Source: Maribellus maritimus
GTDB lineage: Bacteria > Bacteroidota > Bacteroidia > Bacteroidales > Prolixibacteraceae
Direction of reading: 5' to 3'
Assembly (NCBI RefSeq): GCF_022267315.1
Contig: NZ_JAIKLE010000002.1
Location: forward strand, 62,001 to 126,000
DNA length: 64,000 nt
Part shown: piece by piece, positions 28,802-36,732 of the stretch
How positions within the stretch are numbered: the first letter of the stretch is position 1
Layout: each line of letters begins with the position of its first letter
Notes under the pieces: generated by a model
Seen by the model: only the letters and a program-made list of their open reading frames with translations
What the model was told of the DNA's origin: nothing
Databases searched by the model: none
Made by a program: the position numbers and the translations under genes

Positions 28802-30001
28802 ATGAAAAAAATCGGAATGCTTTTATTGCTGTTATTTGCAATAGTTATTATTTCTTGTGACGAAGAAGAAGTTCCTCTTTATCAGCTAACGGTTACAGTA
28901 AATTATCCGGATAATTATAATTCAGAGGGAGCCGACGGTGCTATGGTTGCATTATCGGAAGAAGGCAGCAGTAATGCCGATACAGTTCAGGCTGATGCCT
29001 CGGGGGTGGCTGTTTTTACAGGTTTGAGAACAGGTATTTATACTGTTTCTTCTACAAAATCGATGAGCGCTTCTGAAACTGAATCAGAAACCGGTATTTC
29101 AGAAGAAGTGTTATTAACAGCGGTTGAAAATAATGTGTCGGTTTTAGCTGATGACGAAGTTACAATAACACTGGCCGGAGCAGTTCTCGGAGACCTGGTG
29201 TTTAAAGAAGTTTATTATGCCGGTTCTTCAACACCTGAGGACGGAAGTTATTTCTCTGATCAGTATTACGAAATTTACAACAACTCAACAGACGTAATCT
29301 ATGCCGATAATTTGTGTATTGGCGTAGTTGACGGATGGTCATTTAGTCCTGCGATATCTCCCTGGTTAGAAGAATATCCTAGCAAATCGGCTGTTCAAAG
29401 TTTTTGGTACATCCCCGGAGCCGGAGAAGAGTACCCAATTAATCCAGGGGAAAGTATCATTATTGCCCAGGACGGAATCAACCATAAAACAGATGAATTA
29501 GGAAACCCAAATTCACCAGTTGATATGAGCAATGCGGACTGGGAAACTTTTGTGGCCCGCGACGACAACAGAGACATTGATGCACCTGGTGTTCCTAATT
29601 TAACCCTTGGGTATGCAACCTATATGGGATTCGACTGGTTAACATCGGTTTTTGGAGGTGCTTATGTCATTTTCCGTATTGATGGCGACATTGATTCTTA
29701 TGTGGAAGCGAACAAGGCTACAAAACCAGGCTCTACGTCTGCAACCGAGTATGTTTTAATTGACAACGAGATGGTGATTGATGGATTCCAGGCATATGGT
29801 GATGATTCAGAAACGTCGATGCCTAAATTGCATGCTACAATCGACGCTGGTTTTACTTTTGACCCGAATGGTACTTATACCGGAAAATGTGTTCGCAGAA
29901 AAGTAAAAACAGTTATTGACGGACGACCAGTTTATCAGGATACAAATAACTCAACAGATGATTTCCTGAATGATCAGGAATGTCAACCTGGAGTAAATTA
30001 A
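28802..30001 (+). CDS. DUF4876 lipoprotein
   Basis: This 399-residue lipoprotein has the signal KKIGMLLLLLFAIVIISC followed at once by acidic residues (DEEE), a pattern that resembles the lipoprotein export signal for surface display in Bacteroidota. An N-terminal Ig/carboxypeptidase-like fold (about 25-130) precedes a DUF4876 domain with lamin-tail-like elements (GDLVFKEVYYAGS, DQYYEIYNNSTDVIYADNLCIG). DUF4876 genes are known to sit beside TonB receptors and DUF6850 barrels, as here. It likely works with the receptor at the surface, in the place a SusD would take; the ligand is unknown. Confidence 0.82.
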   Translation: MKKIGMLLLLLFAIVIISCDEEEVPLYQLTVTVNYPDNYNSEGADGAMVALSEEGSSNADTVQADASGVAVFTGLRTGIYTVSSTKSMSASETESETGISEEVLLTAVENNVSVLADDEVTITLAGAVLGDLVFKEVYYAGSSTPEDGSYFSDQYYEIYNNSTDVIYADNLCIGVVDGWSFSPAISPWLEEYPSKSAVQSFWYIPGAGEEYPINPGESIIIAQDGINHKTDELGNPNSPVDMSNADWETFVARDDNRDIDAPGVPNLTLGYATYMGFDWLTSVFGGAYVIFRIDGDIDSYVEANKATKPGSTSATEYVLIDNEMVIDGFQAYGDDSETSMPKLHATIDAGFTFDPNGTYTGKCVRRKVKTVIDGRPVYQDTNNSTDDFLNDQECQPGVN

Positions 30002-30015
30002 ATAGCGTAATTTAT

Positions 30016-30046
30016 AACCATGGCAGGTAACTTACCTGCTATGGTT
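30016..30046 (+). other. Intra-operon RNA hairpin
   Basis: Between the DUF4876 and DUF6850 genes, AACCATGGCAGGT (30016-30028) pairs with ACCTGCTATGGTT (30034-30046), with one G-U pair, leaving a five-base loop. The following bases are T-rich but contain no clean T-run. It may act as a partial terminator or processing site that adjusts expression of the downstream gene. Confidence 0.5.
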
Positions 30047-30077
30047 TATATGGTTTTAACTATAGATTTAAAATGAG

Positions 30078-31640
30078 ATGAGTCTTAAAACATTAATAGT
30101 ACTTTTATTTGTTGTTGCCATCATCAGAAAATCTTCTGCTCAGGACACAACTGTCATTATTCATTCTGCCAACCGCTTAAGGCTTGAAAATCAGTGGTTG
30201 AATACAAATAATGCTGCAGGCCAGGTTTTTAATCCGTTTACATCGGATGGCGATTTTGTTTTGGGATATACATCGAAGAAGGGTGACCTGAAGTTGTCAC
30301 AACTTTCCCCCGACGAGCAAATCTATAGTTTTAACACAAACAAATCGGTTAGGTTAAATGATTTTGTTTTTTCAGGATATGTTGGCTATCAAAATGTAGA
30401 GCAGGAAGAAGTTGGGTGGACAGCCAGAATGAATCCGGTTACGTTGAATCCATACATGTTGGCCGACAGCCTTTTCGGTTTATACAAAAAAGATTATGTC
30501 TTTCTGGGAGGTGGCTTTGGGTATCAGATTTCCGACCGTTTGATTGCCGGCATTCATGCTGATTACTCAGTGGGTAATGGTGCACGAATAAAGGATCCGA
30601 GACCCCAAAACCATGTTTTTGAATTGGAAGTTTTTCCTTCTGTAATCTATGCTTTCGATAACTTAAAACTGGGGGCAAACCTCCGCTTTCTTACCGGAAG
30701 GGAAAAGACTAAATATACCACGTTAAGAAACAGTACAACGTATCGGTTTTTCCGTATGTTTGGGCTTGGCAAAGCACCGAGGGCTGTTAACGGTTGGTCG
30801 TACACCAGAAACTATTATTTAACTGGACTTGGAGGAGAATTACAGGCACAATATTCTTTGGGGAAAATCAAAATCCTTTCTTCTTTGGGATATTTTAATC
30901 AGGTTGAAGAATCGGAAGATGGTTCTGCAAATCCCCGAAAATTTGATGCCGGTGATTTTCATGAAAATAAGTACAGCTTTTATACGGTTGTTAATTATGG
31001 CAGAAAGTTACTCCATTCTGCGTTAGTCCGAGTCGATTTTTTAGATGCCGAAGGTATTGAATTTTTACAGGAAGAATATGCCGTCAACGATGTGACATAT
31101 TATCGTACGATTGCTGAGCGAACCAATTATTCGCTTCAGCAAATTACTCCTTCTTTTTCCTATACCTTGGCAAAACCGTATAATCAATATTCCAACAGTT
31201 GGGAAATAGGTCTGGATGTTTCAATGGATCATTTTAATGCAGAATATCTGCTTGAGGCAGAAGAGACCTATACAAATATTGAAGGAAGTATCGACTTGGC
31301 AAAATACTTTTATTTTAACAATAATATGCTGGTTTTTTCAGCCTCCGGAACCTTAAATTATAATCTCGAAAATTCTTTAAGACAGCTTCGAACGTATACC
31401 GCTTCTCAGGAAGTAGCTATTTGGGAAAACATTATTGAACCGGATTTTATTTTGACCACAAGCAACGTTTACGACTTAGGAGCCAGTATTCGGTATGGAC
31501 AAAGTTTGGCGATTGTAAAAGATGTGAAGAATTTAATTTATTTGGAATTAGGAGTAAATTACAGTTCAGGAAATAATGATTTATGGCCCCAGTCGAAAGA
31601 TTTTGAAAAATATTGTTTAAAAATTGGCTTAAACTATTGA
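30078..31640 (+). CDS. DUF6850-family outer-membrane beta-barrel protein
   Basis: This 520-residue protein has a signal peptide (about 1-22, ending KSSAQ) and then alternating amphipathic strands with many aromatic girdle residues, ending in LKIGLNY, typical of an outer-membrane barrel. Segments such as GYVGYQNVEQEEVGWTARMNP and LGGGFGYQISDRLIAGIHADY match my recollection of the DUF6850 family, which accompanies DUF4876 proteins. It follows DUF4876 by 76 bases with an intervening hairpin. Its role in the locus (export channel, or anchor for the lipoproteins) is open. Confidence 0.8.
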   Translation: MSLKTLIVLLFVVAIIRKSSAQDTTVIIHSANRLRLENQWLNTNNAAGQVFNPFTSDGDFVLGYTSKKGDLKLSQLSPDEQIYSFNTNKSVRLNDFVFSGYVGYQNVEQEEVGWTARMNPVTLNPYMLADSLFGLYKKDYVFLGGGFGYQISDRLIAGIHADYSVGNGARIKDPRPQNHVFELEVFPSVIYAFDNLKLGANLRFLTGREKTKYTTLRNSTTYRFFRMFGLGKAPRAVNGWSYTRNYYLTGLGGELQAQYSLGKIKILSSLGYFNQVEESEDGSANPRKFDAGDFHENKYSFYTVVNYGRKLLHSALVRVDFLDAEGIEFLQEEYAVNDVTYYRTIAERTNYSLQQITPSFSYTLAKPYNQYSNSWEIGLDVSMDHFNAEYLLEAEETYTNIEGSIDLAKYFYFNNNMLVFSASGTLNYNLENSLRQLRTYTASQEVAIWENIIEPDFILTTSNVYDLGASIRYGQSLAIVKDVKNLIYLELGVNYSSGNNDLWPQSKDFEKYCLKIGLNY

Positions 31641-31676
31641 ATGTGTCTGCTTTAACAAAAAGTATATCTGGGGGAA

Positions 31677-31684
31677 TAAATTTG
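31677..31684 (+). promoter_or_regulatory. Possible internal promoter -7 box before second C25-like gene
   Basis: TAAATTTG fits TAnnTTTG and lies within the 213-base gap after the DUF6850 gene, about 170 bases before the next ATG. It could allow separate expression of the second C25-like gene. No clear -33 element is seen. Confidence 0.35.
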
Positions 31685-31853
31685 CACAACCGAAATTAAA
31701 TATACGTTATCGCCCAAAGCATATTTCTATTATTGAATAAAAACAACTACATAATAAGGCATATTGTACGCTTTTTTTCTTTTTCCGGGTGGCGAGGTAC
31801 AGTAATAAAAAGAAATGAAATTTTTAAAGTGTCAGAGAATAAAACATTAAATA

Positions 31854-34019
31854 ATGAAATTAAATCTTAAAAACTTATTTGCAGGATTTTTATTAATTTT
31901 TCTTTTTACATCCTGCAACGAGCAAAAAAAAGGGATTGCCATTGTTACAGATACGAAAAGCTATGTGAATGCGCAAGACGAAATTGATGCCTATGTTAAC
32001 GTACTGAAAAACGAGGGATTGGTTCCTACGTTGCTTATAAAAGACTATTCCAGTCCGGATACCTTGAGAAAAGAGCTTATAAAGCTTTATCAATCCTCAA
32101 CACCTATTGAAGGCGCTGTTTTTATTGGCGACATACCTATTGTTATGTCGGTGGATGCTCAGCACATGACCAGTGCATTTAAAATGGACCAGAAAAAATA
32201 CGGAATGTATGAGGCCTGTGTTGCAACCGACCGGTTTTATGACGATTTTGATCTTGTTTTTGACTACATAGAACAAGATTCGGCCAATGCTTTAAAATAC
32301 TATTATTCGTTAAATTACCAATCAGCACAATCCATTTCCCCTGATATTTATTCAGGAAGGATTAAGATGCCGGAGGGGAAGAATAAATATGAATTACTAA
32401 AAAAATATTTGAAAAAAGTGGTTGCCCAGCATTCCGCAGAGAATAAGGTTGATGAATTTTTCTTTTTCTCAGGACACGGATACATTTCAGAATCTTTGGT
32501 TGCACGCCTCGATGAACAAACGGCCCTTTATGAACAATTACCGGGGAATCCGGCTGTTTCTTACCTCGACCATACCATGAAACCTATCATGAAGTTTCCG
32601 TATATGGCAGAACTGCAACGCGAAGATTTGGATATCGGTTTATTGCATCATCACGGAGGAGAGGAAACGGAATACCTCAGCGGAGATGTATTAGTTGACA
32701 CCTACAGAGCGCAACTAAAACAGCTTAAGAAGCATTTGAGGGATGAAGTTTATTATGAGCAGAAATACGGGGATAACGACATTAAGGGACTGAAAGCTTA
32801 CTTCAAAGAACATGATGGCATACCGGGAACATGGTTTGATGGGGCATTCGATCCTGAAACCATTAAAGAAGACAGTATATTTTCTGCTGACATGAATCTT
32901 ACGGTGGACGATTTTCCTATATACAATTACAATCCGAATGTGCGGTTTGCCATTTTTGATGCCTGCTACAACGGCTCTTTTAACAAGGATAAATATCTGG
33001 CAGGAGCGTATATTTTCGGTGATGGAAAAACCGTTGCGGCACAGGGTAATTCCATCAACGTTATTCAGGATAAGTGGTCCAGCGAGATGTTGGGGCTATT
33101 GTCGTTGGGCTTGCGCGTTGGGGAGTGGAATAAACAGGTCTGCTTTCTTGAAACACACTTAATTGGCGACCCAACCTTTCGTTTTACATCAATTGATCCT
33201 TCGCTGGATGTGCAGGACTTATTGGATAATCAGGCCGAAAATGTACAACTCTGGAAGCGGATGTTGTCTTCTCAATATCCCGATGTCCAGTGTCTGGCAT
33301 TAAGAATGCTTTATGAAAACGAGTATGAAGATATTTCGCAGTTATTACTTGATACCTATAAAACATCAGGTTCTTTTAATGTGAGGACCGAAGCATTTAT
33401 GTTATCGTCGAAGCTTAATGACGAAAATTTTATGCGTTTATTAAAACTTGCCTTGTTTGATGATTATGAATTTATCCAGCGTTTTGCTGTTAAATTTGCC
33501 GGAAATTCAGGGAGTGATGAACTTATTCCCGATATGATTAAACTGGCTTTCATCAATTTTCCGTCAAGGGTCGAGTTCAACTATCAGAATGCTATTCTGT
33601 TTTTCGATAATGAAAAATTGCTTGCTGAATTTGATAGACAAGCCGGTGATATAAGCTTTCTTGTAAAACATGATGAGGCAATTCCTCATATCAGGGAATT
33701 TTTTGAGGCCTCCGGGAGACGTTTTAATAGTGTCAAAGAAACATTAACCAGCAAGGAAAGCTCGGAGAGAAAAACATATAACACTATAAGAAACCTGCGC
33801 AATTACAATTATCATCAAGGAGTTGACACCTTCCTTTCTTTTATCGAAAACAGCGACAACCTGGAACACAAGGTGATGATGGTCGAGGCTTTGGGATGGT
33901 TTACTCATTCTGTGAAAGCGGAAAAAATTATTGATTTTTGCAAAAAATTGGCAGCTGATGAAAACGAACCTGATGTGTTGAGACAAGAAGCCGAAAAGAC
34001 TGTACTGCGGCTAAGTTAA
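31854..34019 (+). CDS. C25 (gingipain)-like lipoprotein with HEAT-like C-terminus, copy 2
   Basis: This 721-residue lipoprotein (signal ending FLFTSC) is a full-length paralogue of the gene at 23694, aligning block for block: VFIGDIPIV, TDRFYDDFDLVFDYIE, SPDIYSGRI, FSGHGY (His208), LLHHHG (His267), FDACYNGSF (Cys371), HLIGDPTFRF, then helical HEAT-like repeats from about 435. Two histidines and one cysteine are kept in both copies, which supports a retained dyad. The pair flanks the receptor/DUF4876/DUF6850 genes. The likely place of action is the outer membrane surface or periplasm; a processing or maturation protease and an inactive scaffold are both possible. Confidence 0.75.
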   Translation: MKLNLKNLFAGFLLIFLFTSCNEQKKGIAIVTDTKSYVNAQDEIDAYVNVLKNEGLVPTLLIKDYSSPDTLRKELIKLYQSSTPIEGAVFIGDIPIVMSVDAQHMTSAFKMDQKKYGMYEACVATDRFYDDFDLVFDYIEQDSANALKYYYSLNYQSAQSISPDIYSGRIKMPEGKNKYELLKKYLKKVVAQHSAENKVDEFFFFSGHGYISESLVARLDEQTALYEQLPGNPAVSYLDHTMKPIMKFPYMAELQREDLDIGLLHHHGGEETEYLSGDVLVDTYRAQLKQLKKHLRDEVYYEQKYGDNDIKGLKAYFKEHDGIPGTWFDGAFDPETIKEDSIFSADMNLTVDDFPIYNYNPNVRFAIFDACYNGSFNKDKYLAGAYIFGDGKTVAAQGNSINVIQDKWSSEMLGLLSLGLRVGEWNKQVCFLETHLIGDPTFRFTSIDPSLDVQDLLDNQAENVQLWKRMLSSQYPDVQCLALRMLYENEYEDISQLLLDTYKTSGSFNVRTEAFMLSSKLNDENFMRLLKLALFDDYEFIQRFAVKFAGNSGSDELIPDMIKLAFINFPSRVEFNYQNAILFFDNEKLLAEFDRQAGDISFLVKHDEAIPHIREFFEASGRRFNSVKETLTSKESSERKTYNTIRNLRNYNYHQGVDTFLSFIENSDNLEHKVMMVEALGWFTHSVKAEKIIDFCKKLAADENEPDVLRQEAEKTVLRLS

Positions 34020-34088
34020 ACATGCAAATTTTAAAAGATTACATAATCTTTTAATTATGAAGAATCAACGATTCGGATAAATAATATT

Positions 34089-34142
34089 TTGAATTAGGCA
34101 TAAAATAAATAGGTGATAAACCTATTTTGATGCCTAATTCAA
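34089..34142 (+). other. Long nested hairpin after the second C25-like gene
   Basis: TTGAATTAGGCAT (34089-34101) and ATGCCTAATTCAA (34130-34142) form a perfect 13-bp stem; inside it AATAGGT (34108-34114) and ACCTATT (34120-34126) form a second 7-bp stem with a GATAA loop. No T-run follows, so it is not a standard terminator. It may be a transcript-stabilising or protein-binding structure. Confidence 0.6.
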
Positions 34143-34216
34143 CTTAACTAAATGTGCAGTATCGGTCAGTTTATTGTATGTATGGATTATACATAAAATT
34201 AATTATCTAACAAAAC

Positions 34217-35866
34217 ATGCCAGAACAAACACAATTTAAATTCAAAAGAATAAAATCTTTCACAACAAAAATTACGATGAAAATGCTCATTGTAATTTTA
34301 TTTGTTTTTATCTATACCGATGATATTTATTCTCAACCGGACACAAAAAAAAGTTTCGACTCAAAACATCAGCCGGGTGTAACAAAAGCTGAAGAAGCTT
34401 CTCTTCCCGCAATATCTTTAAAAGAAGGTAAAGCTTTTGTAAAAGGCAAAGTATTTGGATATGTCCCTGCTGCAGGCAACAGTGTAAGAGTATTGTATTC
34501 GAATCCAATAATGAATGAAAGTGAAACATTTGATGTTGACATTTCAGAGAATGGTGAGTTTTTTATGAATGTCCCGCTCCTTTCAAATGCTACCTGCCTT
34601 TTTATGTCGGATTATTACAGAGAATATATTTTATTGTCGCCCGGCGATACGTGTTCTGTTCACATTCATGCAGATAAAATTGAAAATATAAATGGGTTTG
34701 ATGCTATAAAAAGAAGCAACATCGATGACAAATATGTTCGTTTTGATGGAGCTTTTGCAACAGTAAATAATGAGTTGAATGATATACGTTTTTGGTCAAA
34801 AAGTATAAAATTTTTTCGCTATAAAAATGACTACCAAAATCCAACTCAATACAAAACAGATATATTATCTGATTTGGAAAAATCGCTGGAAGAATTGTTA
34901 ACCTCAAACATATCAGAACAAACAAAAGAATTAATTACAATAAATCTTCAGCAATCAGTAATTCTTCTTTTACTGAATAATAATACTATAGTGGGAAATC
35001 ATTTCGATAAGGGGGATTTATCAACATCTGCTGTCGACACCGGTTACTTTACATTTTTGGAAGAGATGAATTTAAATTCCAATTATTCTTTTTACGGACG
35101 TTTTTTTTCTAATGTAATTTCTAATTGCCGGCAAATAGAAAGGTTTCTAACGCCTTTAAACGAATTAATGGATAAAAGCGACATGCCTCCGAAACCACTG
35201 GCTTACGAAATGATAAAAAGACAAAAAGATTATTTGGCCCGTGTTTTAAAGGAAGACAATGGCCCAGCATTCGATTTGCTGGAAGTGATGTCTTTTTCAT
35301 CAAAAATAAAAAGTCAACTGACATTGGAAGAATGGGAAATGGAAAGGTTAAAACAATTAAAAGTCCCTTTGTATTATGATTATTCAATCAGAAAAAACGA
35401 GTTATTATCAATTCGTTTACAGGAAATCCGCGAAAAATCAACTTCTGTTATTCTTGATGTTTCAGCAAAGCCAAAAGAAAATTATTTTGAAGACATAATT
35501 TCTTTGTATGAAGGGAAAACAATTATGGTTAACTATTGGTCGCTTGGGTGCTGGGGGGCTCTCAATGCATTAGATGTTATTGAACCATTAAAAACGAAAT
35601 ATAAAAATAAAGATGTGGCTTTTATTTATCTGACTGATGATTCTTTTTTATACCAGGTCTGGGAGAATAAAGCGCTCCAGGTTGACGGGATTCATTATCG
35701 GTTAAATAAAAAGCAAATCGATTATATTCTTTCAAAGTTTGAAATGAGGGACGTAACACCTAGTTTTCTTGTTTTTGATAAAAAAGGGCAATCTGTATTT
35801 AAATCAGAGGGATATTCAGAAAACGTGATTAAGAATATTTTTGATACCATTGATAAGGAGTTATAA
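34217..35866 (+). CDS. Secreted TlpA-like thioredoxin-fold protein with altered active site
   Basis: This 549-residue protein has a signal segment at about 21-40; the true start may be the ATG at 34277 (MKMLIVIL), which gives a more normal signal peptide. The N-terminal part (about 60-200) resembles the DUF4369-type beta domain found before thioredoxin domains in Bacteroidota, followed by a long helical middle. The C-terminal domain (about 415-549) has the TlpA/AhpC-TSA pattern VNYWSLGCWGALNALD ... TPSFLVFDKKG, but where redox enzymes have Cys-x-x-Cys this one has Cys-Trp-Gly-Ala, keeping only the first cysteine. Classic disulfide exchange is therefore unlikely; binding or single-cysteine chemistry is possible. 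It follows the C25-like locus and may belong to it. Confidence 0.75.
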   Translation: MPEQTQFKFKRIKSFTTKITMKMLIVILFVFIYTDDIYSQPDTKKSFDSKHQPGVTKAEEASLPAISLKEGKAFVKGKVFGYVPAAGNSVRVLYSNPIMNESETFDVDISENGEFFMNVPLLSNATCLFMSDYYREYILLSPGDTCSVHIHADKIENINGFDAIKRSNIDDKYVRFDGAFATVNNELNDIRFWSKSIKFFRYKNDYQNPTQYKTDILSDLEKSLEELLTSNISEQTKELITINLQQSVILLLLNNNTIVGNHFDKGDLSTSAVDTGYFTFLEEMNLNSNYSFYGRFFSNVISNCRQIERFLTPLNELMDKSDMPPKPLAYEMIKRQKDYLARVLKEDNGPAFDLLEVMSFSSKIKSQLTLEEWEMERLKQLKVPLYYDYSIRKNELLSIRLQEIREKSTSVILDVSAKPKENYFEDIISLYEGKTIMVNYWSLGCWGALNALDVIEPLKTKYKNKDVAFIYLTDDSFLYQVWENKALQVDGIHYRLNKKQIDYILSKFEMRDVTPSFLVFDKKGQSVFKSEGYSENVIKNIFDTIDKEL

Positions 35867-36189
35867 AATATAAATGTTCAAAATTAAGTACTTCTGAGGA
35901 TTATTTTAATTGACAGTGAGCGTCTCCCGAATCGTTAAATTTATAATCAACGAAAGTTTTGAGAATCAAAACAGTCATTTAAGCATTCAATAATTAACCT
36001 GATTGGAAACAAATTTATTTGAAACTCTCTTTTTTTCCTTGGTTGTTAAGTGTCTGGACCAAAATAGAATCTGAGAAGCACTGCCACTGTACTTAGGTTC
36101 CTCTTACTTATTTTTCTTTTGGGAGAGTGAATTTCTTTATTTTCATATTAATTTTGTTGACGTTTTTTTTGAACTAAAATTTCTGAAAA
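35867..36189. other. Intergenic region before the YjbQ gene
   Basis: This 323-base stretch shows no convincing gene. The only recognisable element is a TAATTTTG promoter -7 box at 36149-36156, which fits TAnnTTTG and lies 33 bases before the YjbQ ATG. No clear riboswitch or terminator was found. Confidence 0.5.
36149..36156 (+). promoter_or_regulatory. Promoter -7 box for the YjbQ gene
   Basis: TAATTTTG matches the Bacteroidota -7 consensus exactly. A TTTG exists upstream but at an unusually long distance, so the -33 element is uncertain. Confidence 0.4.
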
Positions 36190-36600
36190 ATGATTCAGCA
36201 AAACGAAATAACACTCTCTGGTTACCAAAGAGGGTATCATCTTATAACTTCACTAATTGAAAAGAATTTACCACAACTTCCTGAAAAAGGGCTTTTACAC
36301 ATTTTAGTAAAACACACATCGGCAGGAATAACCATAAATGAAAATGCCGATTCCACAGTCAGGGGAGATTTTGAGCGGTTTATCAATAAAATGATCCCGG
36401 AAAACGATCCTTCTTATGTTCACACTTATGAGGGAGCGGATGATATGCCTGCGCATCTAAAATCGTCGGTTATTGGAGCTGAAATAACTATTCCTATTAC
36501 CAACAACCGATTAAATCTTGGTACCTGGCAGGGAATATACTTTTGCGAGTTCAGAGATTATGGTGGCTCAAGGAAATTGGTTTTAACCGTTTTTAGTTAA
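36190..36600 (+). CDS. YjbQ-family protein (UPF0047)
   Basis: This 136-residue cytoplasmic protein is a YjbQ/UPF0047 member, shown by LHILVKHTSAGITINENADSTVRGDFERF, GADDMPAHLKSSVIG and the C-terminal GTWQGIYFCEFRDYGG blocks. The family forms compact trimers with conserved His and Asp residues, and E. coli YjbQ has weak thiamine-phosphate synthase activity, though the main role is unsettled. No thiamine genes or TPP riboswitch are nearby, so a thiamine role is not supported by context. It is probably transcribed alone. Confidence 0.93.
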   Translation: MIQQNEITLSGYQRGYHLITSLIEKNLPQLPEKGLLHILVKHTSAGITINENADSTVRGDFERFINKMIPENDPSYVHTYEGADDMPAHLKSSVIGAEITIPITNNRLNLGTWQGIYFCEFRDYGGSRKLVLTVFS

Positions 36601-36732
36601 AAATCCACTAATTATCCAAAATAGTAAAACTGTTTTTAAACAATATTGAAAAGGCTTTTTCCTGAGATTTGATATTTTTTCTCTGGTTTACACAGCCTAA
36701 TTTCATGCCAACAAAAAAATCAAAATAATTTT

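Noticed and set aside
25955-31640. SusC/SusD polysaccharide utilisation locus
   Set aside because: There is a TonB receptor but no SusD-like lipoprotein and no glycoside hydrolase nearby; the DUF4876 protein is unrelated in sequence pattern.
36190-36600. Thiamine-pathway gene by name of the YjbQ family
   Set aside because: No thiamine genes or TPP riboswitch lie nearby, so only the family, not the pathway, is called.
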